Shown: one piece after another, positions 28,613 through 37,096 of the stretch
Layout: the number at the start of each line of letters is the position of its first letter
How positions within the stretch are numbered: the first letter of the stretch is position 1
Assembly: GCA_963976875.1 (NCBI GenBank)
Contig: CAXBML010000027.1
Span: forward strand, 1 to 37,322
Reading direction: 5' to 3'
DNA length: 37,322 nucleotides
DNA from: Berkiella_A sp963976875
GTDB lineage: Bacteria > Pseudomonadota > Gammaproteobacteria > Berkiellales > Berkiellaceae
Position numbers and translations under genes: made by a program
The notes under the pieces: model-generated
Told to the model about the DNA's origin: nothing
The model's input: the letters and a program-made list of their open reading frames with translations, nothing else
Database searches by the model: none

Positions 28613-28903
28613 ATGATTCAAACTGCAGTCACTCTTTTATTCGCTGCAGTCTCACTAACAACAGCCTTTACAGTTGAAGCACGTAAACCTGAGAATGGTA
28701 AAATGGGTCCGCCACCTGCTGCAATTGAAGCTTGTCAAAGCTTGAGTGAGAAAGACGTTTGTACCATGATAGGCAAAGAAGGTGATAGTTTAAAAGGGAC
28801 TTGCCGTATTGTGCCTTCAGGTGAGTTTGCTTGTGTCCCCGATAACCATAAAAGACCAGGTGATAAAAAGAAAAAGACAAGTTATCATGGGCTCGAACAT
28901 TAA
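28613..28903 (+). CDS. Small secreted protein with four cysteines
   Basis: A 96-aa protein with a signal peptide (MIQTAVTLLFAAVSLTTAF, cut near VEA) and a compact domain starting at PPPAAIEACQ. Four cysteines (ACQ, VCT, TCR, ACV) probably form two disulfides in the periplasm. The pattern PPPxAIxAC...GTC...xxACVP occurs in many small periplasmic proteins of unknown function that I recognise by form only. The tail is basic and Lys-rich. AAGGA precedes the ATG, and the gene starts 30 bp after the glutamate-synthase-like gene. Confidence 0.7.
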   Translation: MIQTAVTLLFAAVSLTTAFTVEARKPENGKMGPPPAAIEACQSLSEKDVCTMIGKEGDSLKGTCRIVPSGEFACVPDNHKRPGDKKKKTSYHGLEH

Positions 28904-28954
28904 GTATAATTTAAAGAAAATATAAACAAGGCAAAATAAAAAAAAATAATAAGG

Positions 28955-29434
28955 ATGTTGTCATTGAATATACTATTTAAAGCAAAATGTATGCTTTGGC
29001 TTTTTGGGCATTTTCAAGTACCCATGATAGCTTACGTAAAACCCAAAATCTTAGAAATTTCGGAAGACAAATTAATTATCAAAATTAAATTACGCCGTAG
29101 AACTAAGAATCATCTAAACTCTATGTATTTTGGTACATTAGCCGTTGGTGCGGATGTCGCTGGTGGCTTGTTAGCCATTTTTTTTGCTAATAAATCTAAG
29201 CAAAAGATTTCATTAGCCTTTAAATCATTTAAAGCAGAATTCTTAAAGCGACCAGAGTATGACGTTTATTTCATCTGCGAAGAAGGGCAGAGAATCAAAG
29301 ATATGGTCGATCGCTCCAAAAATGAAAATAAGCGTATTAATGAAATGCTAACAATAGAAGGATTCACGGACTATTATGGTGAAAAAGAGAAAGTCGCTGA
29401 TTTTGGCTTAGAGCTATCGGTAAAAGTAAAGTAA
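28955..29434 (+). CDS. DUF4442 hotdog-fold protein (putative thioesterase-like)
   Basis: A 159-aa protein whose central part, LRRRTKNHLNSMYFGTLAVGADVAGG, is typical of the DUF4442 family, which adopts a hotdog fold related to acyl-CoA thioesterases; NHLNSMYFGTL corresponds to the helix and active-site loop. The activity has not been established for this family. It follows the small Cys protein by 51 bp as the last gene of the probable operon. The start is uncertain: AAGGA at 28951-28955 touches the ATG at 28955, so translation may instead begin at TTG 28964, 8 nt beyond it. It converges with the SidE-like gene, with only 27 bp between them and no obvious terminator. Confidence 0.75.
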   Translation: MLSLNILFKAKCMLWLFGHFQVPMIAYVKPKILEISEDKLIIKIKLRRRTKNHLNSMYFGTLAVGADVAGGLLAIFFANKSKQKISLAFKSFKAEFLKRPEYDVYFICEEGQRIKDMVDRSKNENKRINEMLTIEGFTDYYGEKEKVADFGLELSVKVK

Positions 29435-29461
29435 TTATTTATCTTGCCAAGGGAAGTTGTA

Positions 29462-32400
29462 CTACATCTTATTTGAATTGCTAGCTTTCATTTCTAGGGG
29501 GGACGATATGAGAGCATATGCTTTGAGTACATCTTCAAAATTGCCAGATACTTGCTGTTTCAAATCTTGCGAGCTACAGTCATCAAGCTTTTGTTTTAAG
29601 TTTTGACAAAAAGAAGAGACTTTTTTTGAATTGGGTGTACCATTTTTCATATTTTGTGATTCTACATGGCATACAAAAGCATAGGCTACTTCAGCTTTGA
29701 CCTCAACACCCATGGTATTATCTTGTTTGATTTGATTAAAAGCTTGGCAAATTTTATTGAATGACTCCTGAGACTTTCCACCATGACCATTGGTTGATTT
29801 ATGCATTATTTGTAATGACTTAAGAAGTTCTTTCTTTTTTGAAGTTTGTTGTTTAGTTATGTAGTGACTGATATCCGTAGGCCTTATGTCTAATAACTTG
29901 ATTATTTGCCCTTCGTCTATGGCATGCGTTTGTGGTGGGCTTTCTTTCGATTCCAGATTTTTTGCTATAACCTGTTGTTGAGCTAACTGTACTAAACGAA
30001 TGAACTGTTCTCTAATGCCAAATTCTTTTAGAATATATGATTTGTTGAACAATAATGGCGTATCACCTGAATGATTAATATTTTTCGCTAAGCCAGGATT
30101 CTCGGCAAATTGCTTCATGTTGGAAAGCATGAGATCAATCTGAGCGCCTGTGAGCGGCAACTTAACGTCAGTATTGTTTTTTAATAAAATAATCAATTCT
30201 TTAACATCTTTAGTCTGTTTGATTTTATCCTGAAAATTTTGCTGTAATTTGATTTGATAGTCACGTCTAACCAGAGATGAAAATTTGTCCCGAATGCCAT
30301 ATTGAGTTGGAATAATTGTGTTTTTAAAGACTAAGTCTGGATTTTGCGACTCTGCAATATTTTGTTGTATATTGGGCTCGTTAATGTATTTTTTCATGGT
30401 ATCGAGCATTTCGCGTTGATCTTTATTATTTGAATGTAAGGGGTGCTTAAATATTTGTTCAAAATCGTCGAGATAGCCCATGAGCTCTTCAATAGTTTCA
30501 GCACTATTGATTGTGTTTGTGACATATTGGTCTTTTGCAAGCTGCACTAAATGTTCTTTGAGGAAACTATGTGTTCTTATGTGCGTTTGTTCTACAAAAA
30601 ATGGAATACGGTCGGCGTGAAAGATAGCTTCAATCAGATTAGAATCATTCACGATGGTTTCTATTTCTGCGAGCGTTTTATGCATTTGTTCAGAGGGGTA
30701 GGGAGACGCCGAGTTTTCGTTAGTATGGTGTTGGAATAATGCAACTATATCATCAAGACTGGAAACTTCTGATAGGGCATTTTGAAATGATTGTTCTATT
30801 TTAGCTTGATGCTGAATACGAATCAGCGTAATCAGCTTGTCCCGTATGCCAAATTGAGTTGGGATGAATGAGTTCCCAAAAATTAGCTCTGAATCCCCAT
30901 GATTTGCAATGCTGCTAACCATATCCGGGTTTTCTATAAAGTGTTTTAAATTTTTCAGCATGATAATGTTATCTTTGTTGTCGACATGGACAGGCATCTT
31001 AAAAATATCATTAAAATTATTGAGGCATTCACTGAGTTCTTCTAGGGTTTGTTGACTTTCTATTACATTGCTAATATGCTTCACTGTTGCTAACAAAACA
31101 AATTGACCTTTTAGGTATTTATTGTCCCCAATTTCCTTTTTTCCGATAAAAACGGGGATGTTTTGAGCGTGAAAAATGGCCTCGACAATATTGGGATCTC
31201 TCATCATGCTTTCCATTTCTTGAATAATGATATCCATCTGATCGGGACTGTCCGTTAGGCTCTGAGGGTGGTTTCTAATAGTGCTTATCATTTCACTTAA
31301 TGTGGAAGTTGAACTGATTTTATTTTTAAGATGCCATTCATGGGCCAGCTGCACTTGGTTTAAAAAACTTTCTAACATCCCAAATTCTGCCCGGATCCCC
31401 AGCTTTTCAAGCTCAGGAACTGCTTTTAAAGGTTCATTCAATATATAAGCTAACTCATCTAGATCGTTCAAAATTCGAAATACTTCTTGCTTAAGTATGG
31501 CTACATCAATAATATCTTTGTTTAATGTAATCAGTAGGTTCGGTGCATTGTGGAAGGCGTCTAAAAAGTTTTGGTAATCTTCAGCTTCCGCTAACGCATT
31601 TAAAAAAGATTCCGAGATAGTCGCTTCTACTTTTGATTCAACAATATAATCTAAATGCTCAGCGCGTAGTCCTTGAAGCGTTCGAAGAGGCTTTCCAACT
31701 AAGTAATACCCACCACTGAGCTTTTCTTGCTTTATCCACTGTATTTGGGTTGGCGGCATTAAAAACTCTCGTTCAGATGGATAAGCGCTCAATGCCTGTA
31801 TATCTCTTCCTACTAAATCTTTAAAGACAATAGCAACATCAACGTTACCTGATGATTTGTGACTATTTTCAAATCCGATAAAACTGGATGAAGGCTTGTC
31901 TTTAGAGCTACTGACAAAGCCGCACTCAATTATTGCTTGCTTCTTATCTGCAGCCTTAACCCTTTGATCAACAATTTTCTGGGGTAGGTTTAACTCCCCC
32001 CTAAATGAAGTGGCAGGAACTGTATTTGTCCGACCATTTAAACCAGACACAGCCATGGCAGAGTGACATAATGTTTCCCATAAAAAATTATATCTAGCGT
32101 TATCCTTCGGTAAATCAACTTTACCTGTTCGAAGTAATTGGTTTGCAGTACCATAAAAACCAGTTGTGTAAATATTAAGCGCCAACCTTTCTCCTTGACT
32201 AATCTGATTGAGTGTCGGATCAGTCGCTAAAAATTGAGCGTCTAATTGCGAAATATCATTTGAGGTTGCAATAGTTAAATGGGTGTTTTCTGGATCAGAG
32301 CTGTCACCAGGTGAAAAGTTGAGATAGCCCACATTATCATTAAGTGCTTTTGCATAGAGGGCTTTTTCTTCATCTGAAAAGTTTAAGTGATTTAAGTTTG

Positions 32401-35143
32401 CATTTTCAAATATTTTAGCGAGATGATATTCTTGACCTCCCATGACAATGGTAATATTGTGGGTTGTTTTATCCTCATAAACTTCAAAGGCATATCCATA
32501 TAGAAGCCCCCTAACAAGGCTTTCAAGTTGGACTGTATATTGATTTTTAGGCAAAGGTCCCATTTCAAGCATCGGGCTCGATATCGAATAAACAGAAGGG
32601 TTGCCCGCATTCCATTTCTTTAAGATAGACAAGCTTGATTTAATTTGTTCTAATTGAGAAACGTCAACTTCTGAGTAAACTATATTTTGCAGCATTGATA
32701 GATATGGTTCTGCATTATATTTATTGTTAGTTGTATGCTTTTCAAATGCTTTCAACCATACAGCAAGACCTTGCCAATATTTTGTTTCCATATCTGGTGG
32801 CAAGCTGGTCATCTTGGCAAGCGATTGGGTCAATGAAATCAGAGTCTGTATAAGTTGGTTGTAAGTTTCCTTCTGCCCAGATACAAAATCTTTGCCATCT
32901 TGGTTAATTCTTAATATGGTTGGGAATTCCATATCTGTATTGAGTATGTTTAATAACGCGGTAAAATTAGATTCCATGTTAGAAGTATTTTTATATGATG
33001 AAGACGGCGGTAAAATAGTTGCATATTGGGGATAGGTATTTTCTGACCATTCCATTTTTTTATTATTGGGTACGAGTTTTAATGTGTCTATACCTGATAT
33101 ATTTGCCACGACAGGACTGTAAGTGACGGCTTGAGCTCTTATTTTATATTGGCGAGCTTGGTTTAGAGCTTTTCCTAATAAATGGCTATGTGCTAAATTT
33201 GGACGTTGTTCACCACTAGGACTCGTTATAGTCAGTTTGCCTGAAGCGCCAATACGTTCAATCTCAGATAACATGAGTGAAAATACAGGCACACTACATT
33301 TATTATTAGCATAAATGTTTTGATACTCTGCGGGCGTAAGAGGATTAAATAACTGATTCATTTTGCCCTGAAGAGAAATCTGCCTACTATTTAACTTATT
33401 TTCAATATAATCTAATCTTTTTATCGCAGGTGAGTTTAGTGCATGTAATACACAATATGCTGAATTATAGTCTCCATTTTGTATGGATTTTTCCATGACA
33501 GCCAAATAAAAATCAAATAATTTTGTTTGTTCTATTATGTTCTTAGCTTTGAGAATGTCCTGAATAACAGAGTCAACAAAGTGTCTTGAATGATCTAACA
33601 AAGCTTTGGTTGTTTGTAGTTCAAAGATATAAGGGGATACTAGATCTGAGTCTTTAACTTGACCCAATAAATATTGGCATTTGATTTTTAGGGCTTCTGC
33701 ATATTCAGTAACTGAATGGTTAAAGTCAGCAGCCCCCATTGAGACCTTGACCTCTTTTTTGGGGCGTTTTTCATAATCAGCTTGTAAAATTGTTTGGCCC
33801 GGGATTTTGCTGAGCTTTTGTAATTGGCGTTTTATTTCAAACTCTTTTGCAAGCCCATGATTTAAACCGGCCTCTGTTTCAATTAAATCTTGTAATTTAT
33901 TGTATTCAATCACTAAGCTATCACGTTCATAGTGACTTTGTTGTTTTGTCGCTGAAATCCAATTCGTTAAAGGTTTGAATTGTTCAGAAGACGATTCATG
34001 ACTTAATAAATATTTTAACAATGTACAGGCATTGTGATGGATTTTTTGCTTCTCACTTGTTGGGATTGTTTTGTCGCGCAGTAACTTGTTAATTTCTTTG
34101 TATATTTCAATTGGTGGAACAACGGCTAATAAAGTAGAGGATAAGTTTTGATAATCTTCCAATGTTAGAGCTTTGAGCGTAGTAGGATCTAGGTGATTCA
34201 GCAACAACTGCGTTATGAGGCTATTACTTTTTTGTGCCGGGTTTGTTGAAATGTTCTGCACTTCATTTTTATCAATGGCCTCGGGGGTGGGAGGTAATGG
34301 ATCTAGTATATTAGTAGGCGCCTCAATGTCTATGGGGGTAGCGGGTAGGGGGCGTATGCTATCGACTGTCATAGTCGCCCTAGGAGGCGCAATGGAAGCT
34401 ATCATGTTGAAACACAAGCTGACATCTGTACTAGCGGCTTGAAACAGTACTGGATTATAGTCACACCCCGGCTTTCCAACTATATTATTTTTAAGGCAAA
34501 TTCTATTACCAGTCGCTCTAATACAACTATCAGCATAATGCATCAGTTCGGTTACTTTCTCTTGACCCAGTACGCGTACAGGCTCTTTAAGCTCTCGCGC
34601 CATACCGGCTGAATCACGTACCCGTAGTAAATCTAGGTTATGACAAGTTTTAAAAATTAAAGACAATGGGTCTAATGAATCAGGTCTTGCGTAGGATTGT
34701 AATACCTTGGCAAATTTTTCAACTTCTTCGTCGGTAAATATATCTGGATAGTTTTGACAGTATTCTTTAAAATATCGTGCATGTCCTTTTTGGTACTCAG
34801 CATAAGCAACGGGATCATCACTATATCCAGATTCATTTTCGCGACCGCTCACTCTAAACATGAGTGCAATTTGGATTTTTTCAATATCAGCCTCTGAGAA
34901 TGAATAGTGCTCTTTGTCCTGGGCGAATTCTTGAAAATATTGGATAACCGTTGGTGCGTAGAGAGCACCCCTTGAGCTATGAGCTAGACCATGATTTGGG
35001 CGCCATATGGGGCCTGTCGTTTCATCTGGGTAGCCCCAATCCCAATAGCAAGATGTATTGGTATATACTTTTGATAAGCGTGTATCATAAACATATTGAG
35101 CTGCCTGTTTCAGAGTATCGGTGAACAAGGGCGCTTTTATCAT
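29462..35143 (-). CDS. SidE-like multidomain effector: PDE, RasGEF-like, mART, helical repeats
   Basis: A 1893-aa protein. Residues 1-260 read as the SidE phosphodiesterase domain: RPNHGLAH (H51, H55), VSGRENESGY (E102, E104) and TCHNLDLLR (H168) match the SidE PDE layout. Residues about 305-680 look like a RasGEF: a REM-like helical part, then a CDC25-like core (about 465-680) with NYxxxxxVLxALNSPAIKRL and later VPVFSLMLSEIERI. An ADP-ribosyltransferase core follows with R1048 (SFRGEL), S1078-S1080 (FVSSS) and E1124-x-E1126 (SEREFL), the R-S-ExE triad. Six helical repeats of about 91 aa fill 1175-1722. Known SidE proteins ADP-ribosylate ubiquitin and then make phosphoribosyl-ubiquitin-serine links; this one lacks their N-terminal deubiquitinase. 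AAGG lies about 10 nt before the ATG. PDE and mART calls are firm, RasGEF is tentative. Confidence 0.82.
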   Translation of the reverse strand: MIKAPLFTDTLKQAAQYVYDTRLSKVYTNTSCYWDWGYPDETTGPIWRPNHGLAHSSRGALYAPTVIQYFQEFAQDKEHYSFSEADIEKIQIALMFRVSGRENESGYSDDPVAYAEYQKGHARYFKEYCQNYPDIFTDEEVEKFAKVLQSYARPDSLDPLSLIFKTCHNLDLLRVRDSAGMARELKEPVRVLGQEKVTELMHYADSCIRATGNRICLKNNIVGKPGCDYNPVLFQAASTDVSLCFNMIASIAPPRATMTVDSIRPLPATPIDIEAPTNILDPLPPTPEAIDKNEVQNISTNPAQKSNSLITQLLLNHLDPTTLKALTLEDYQNLSSTLLAVVPPIEIYKEINKLLRDKTIPTSEKQKIHHNACTLLKYLLSHESSSEQFKPLTNWISATKQQSHYERDSLVIEYNKLQDLIETEAGLNHGLAKEFEIKRQLQKLSKIPGQTILQADYEKRPKKEVKVSMGAADFNHSVTEYAEALKIKCQYLLGQVKDSDLVSPYIFELQTTKALLDHSRHFVDSVIQDILKAKNIIEQTKLFDFYLAVMEKSIQNGDYNSAYCVLHALNSPAIKRLDYIENKLNSRQISLQGKMNQLFNPLTPAEYQNIYANNKCSVPVFSLMLSEIERIGASGKLTITSPSGEQRPNLAHSHLLGKALNQARQYKIRAQAVTYSPVVANISGIDTLKLVPNNKKMEWSENTYPQYATILPPSSSYKNTSNMESNFTALLNILNTDMEFPTILRINQDGKDFVSGQKETYNQLIQTLISLTQSLAKMTSLPPDMETKYWQGLAVWLKAFEKHTTNNKYNAEPYLSMLQNIVYSEVDVSQLEQIKSSLSILKKWNAGNPSVYSISSPMLEMGPLPKNQYTVQLESLVRGLLYGYAFEVYEDKTTHNITIVMGGQEYHLAKIFENANLNHLNFSDEEKALYAKALNDNVGYLNFSPGDSSDPENTHLTIATSNDISQLDAQFLATDPTLNQISQGERLALNIYTTGFYGTANQLLRTGKVDLPKDNARYNFLWETLCHSAMAVSGLNGRTNTVPATSFRGELNLPQKIVDQRVKAADKKQAIIECGFVSSSKDKPSSSFIGFENSHKSSGNVDVAIVFKDLVGRDIQALSAYPSEREFLMPPTQIQWIKQEKLSGGYYLVGKPLRTLQGLRAEHLDYIVESKVEATISESFLNALAEAEDYQNFLDAFHNAPNLLITLNKDIIDVAILKQEVFRILNDLDELAYILNEPLKAVPELEKLGIRAEFGMLESFLNQVQLAHEWHLKNKISSTSTLSEMISTIRNHPQSLTDSPDQMDIIIQEMESMMRDPNIVEAIFHAQNIPVFIGKKEIGDNKYLKGQFVLLATVKHISNVIESQQTLEELSECLNNFNDIFKMPVHVDNKDNIIMLKNLKHFIENPDMVSSIANHGDSELIFGNSFIPTQFGIRDKLITLIRIQHQAKIEQSFQNALSEVSSLDDIVALFQHHTNENSASPYPSEQMHKTLAEIETIVNDSNLIEAIFHADRIPFFVEQTHIRTHSFLKEHLVQLAKDQYVTNTINSAETIEELMGYLDDFEQIFKHPLHSNNKDQREMLDTMKKYINEPNIQQNIAESQNPDLVFKNTIIPTQYGIRDKFSSLVRRDYQIKLQQNFQDKIKQTKDVKELIILLKNNTDVKLPLTGAQIDLMLSNMKQFAENPGLAKNINHSGDTPLLFNKSYILKEFGIREQFIRLVQLAQQQVIAKNLESKESPPQTHAIDEGQIIKLLDIRPTDISHYITKQQTSKKKELLKSLQIMHKSTNGHGGKSQESFNKICQAFNQIKQDNTMGVEVKAEVAYAFVCHVESQNMKNGTPNSKKVSSFCQNLKQKLDDCSSQDLKQQVSGNFEDVLKAYALISSPLEMKASNSNKM

Positions 35144-35178
35144 GTAATTACACCTTATTTGAATAAATATATAACTTT

Positions 35179-35207
35179 ATTATAGGTCAGCCAGCTATGA
35201 TAAAGTA
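35179..35207 (-). promoter_or_regulatory. Candidate promoter of the SidE-like gene
   Basis: On the minus strand a perfect TATAAT (35184-35179) lies 35 nt before the ATG at 35143. The position 17 bp upstream (35207-35202) reads TACTTT, a poor -35, so activation by a regulator would be expected if this is real. Confidence 0.3.
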
Positions 35208-35280
35208 GGGGGTATCAATACAGCAACAAGAAAATAACTTTTTAGTTTATGCTATCAAGTCACAAATCAGGAGAAAATAA

Positions 35281-35574
35281 ATGCCTTTAAAGAATGTGTT
35301 AAAAAAAATCAATCAAACAAATCCAGCTGACGTGCCGGTTGATGACAGGCAGGAGGTAACGCGAGAGATTGTCATAATACGCGGTCTTTTAAATGAATTG
35401 TTGGAAAATCCAGAGCTAGATGAAGCCAGAAGACAAGAACAATTTAGTCAAAGGTTAATGGAACTCGTTGTTCAAAAAGATTCAGCTTTAACGCAGAAAT
35501 ATGTTTTAGAGATTATGGATAAAGTTTGTAAAGAAGAAAATGTTAGTATCAAGCTAAAAACCAAGCTCAAATAA
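35281..35574 (+). CDS. Unrecognised 97-aa helical protein between the SidE-like and MavL-like genes
   Basis: I do not recognise this protein. It is small, charged and predicted helical (for example EIVIIRGLLNELLENPELDEARR and the Lys-rich end IKLKTKLK), with no signal peptide or membrane segment and a single cysteine. A strong ribosome site (AGGAGA, about 6 nt before ATG 35281) shows it is probably real. It is divergent from the SidE-like gene across 137 bp and converges on the MavL-like gene with 16 bp between their ends. Its size and place would suit a chaperone, regulator or small effector for either neighbour, but nothing in the sequence proves a link. Confidence 0.65.
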   Translation: MPLKNVLKKINQTNPADVPVDDRQEVTREIVIIRGLLNELLENPELDEARRQEQFSQRLMELVVQKDSALTQKYVLEIMDKVCKEENVSIKLKTKLK

Positions 35575-35590
35575 TAGCGGTAATTTTACA

Positions 35591-37096
35591 CTATTTTTTA
35601 TCTGGCTTGAGCTGAGATGATTGTATCATTCGATTTGTTTCAGATATAAATATGGGATACTGGCCATGACATTTTAGCCGATCGAACCATTGAATCGGAA
35701 TCATCCTGCCTTGTAGTGTTACAGTTGTATTAGCACCACAAATATTTGGATTGATCAAAGGATTTTGTAGCTCACAGATTTGCGTACAGCAAGCCGCGGC
35801 TGGATCACTGGACGCAGCAAAATAGCGCTTTCCTAGCCAATATTCATTTCCAGGAAAGGCGTTGCCATCCCAAGCATAATTGGTAACCAGTACTTTGTCA
35901 TGATGAGGTAATGGTAACTTTTCTAAAGGGCTTCGTTCAATATGATGAATGTTTATATTATTCCCACAGACTTCAAAACTGTATGCTTTTAATAATCCCT
36001 GCCATATTACTTCAGAATTATTTTTAAACCGACCAAAGTTTATATCGGTAATAGCTGGCAATGGTACTTCGGATAAGATTTCAGCATAGACTTCTAGTTG
36101 CAAAGGAGCTTGCTTTGTTGCGTCGATAGCCCAGACGCCCAGCCCGATTCTAGAGGCCTCGACAAACACATGCCGATCATTTTTTTGACCAAATTCATTG
36201 GCACTGACTAAAAAAGGTTCTATGACCGCTCTGATCCGACGTTTATAAACGGCTGCATTAATATATACGTCATTATTTAACGCGATATATTTATTTTCGG
36301 TGTCGGCTTCGGCTTCTTCGTAGCTCGGGAAATAGTAATCATCAAATTCCCCTTGATGATAGTATTGAGCAAAATAGCGATGTTTTTCTTTTTGTTGTTT
36401 GTTCGCATGCTTACCATAACCATTTTCAAATGTGTTTTGTTCGCGCGTAATCAATATATGTGCATATTCATTTAAGTTGGGTCTTTCAAATCTTGTGCCA
36501 ACCGTGCCTACAATCAACCCTTGTTTCTCGAAGCTGTCAGGTTCACCCGGTATGCCTTTATTTGTTTTATGTCCTTTATTAACAAAAAATGAAGGTGTTG
36601 CGACGGTTATTAGTGCTGCAATTTGCATCTCATCATAAGATAGATAGTCTTTCAGGATAAATGGGGCTTCTTCTTGTGGTTGACCAATACTATCAAAGTG
36701 CCCCATCCCCGTTTGTCCATCTTGCAATTGATAATAATCGGATTCGCCCATAAACACAAAAGGGCGTTTAATAAGTAATCTAGAAATAAACTCATCAAGC
36801 AAAATATTTTTGTATAAATCTTTTTCAATTTGACTGCCATGACGTTTTTTATACGTTAAAAAATCTTGCATTAGCTTAAGCAATTTAATATCAATAACAG
36901 GTTTTGCCTGATTGGCAAAATGTACTAGTGCTGTACGATTTTTAGCTTGTTCTGCTAAAAAAGCGAGCGTATTGTGCTGTGTGGGTAATGGTATAGGATG
37001 ATGACTGGCATTTTCCAATAAGCTTGGTAAGTCAATACTGGCTGGAGATTGCGTTGATAGTGCCAATACGTTACTGGGATGATTGGATTTTAGCAT
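35591..37096 (-). CDS. MavL-like (DUF4804) macrodomain-type protein, putative ADP-ribosyl-ubiquitin hydrolase
   Basis: A 501-aa protein from ATG 37096. It shows the features I associate with the MavL-like/DUF4804 family: FMGESDYYQLQDG near 115-127, NEYAHILITREQNTFENGYG in the middle, a tyrosine-rich YYFPSYEEAEAD segment, and near the C-terminus W409-D-G-N412 in WDGNAFPGNEYW, then SSDPAAACC and NPLINPN. Legionella MavL is an arginine-specific macrodomain that removes ADP-ribose from ubiquitin modified by SidE proteins. No signal peptide is seen, as expected of a type IV effector. A TTG at 37129 would add 11 residues; I prefer the ATG, which has AAGAGA close upstream. Family assignment is from memory of motifs and is moderately sure. 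Nothing gene-like is seen in 37097-37322. Confidence 0.65.
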   Translation of the reverse strand: MLKSNHPSNVLALSTQSPASIDLPSLLENASHHPIPLPTQHNTLAFLAEQAKNRTALVHFANQAKPVIDIKLLKLMQDFLTYKKRHGSQIEKDLYKNILLDEFISRLLIKRPFVFMGESDYYQLQDGQTGMGHFDSIGQPQEEAPFILKDYLSYDEMQIAALITVATPSFFVNKGHKTNKGIPGEPDSFEKQGLIVGTVGTRFERPNLNEYAHILITREQNTFENGYGKHANKQQKEKHRYFAQYYHQGEFDDYYFPSYEEAEADTENKYIALNNDVYINAAVYKRRIRAVIEPFLVSANEFGQKNDRHVFVEASRIGLGVWAIDATKQAPLQLEVYAEILSEVPLPAITDINFGRFKNNSEVIWQGLLKAYSFEVCGNNINIHHIERSPLEKLPLPHHDKVLVTNYAWDGNAFPGNEYWLGKRYFAASSDPAAACCTQICELQNPLINPNICGANTTVTLQGRMIPIQWFDRLKCHGQYPIFISETNRMIQSSQLKPDKK

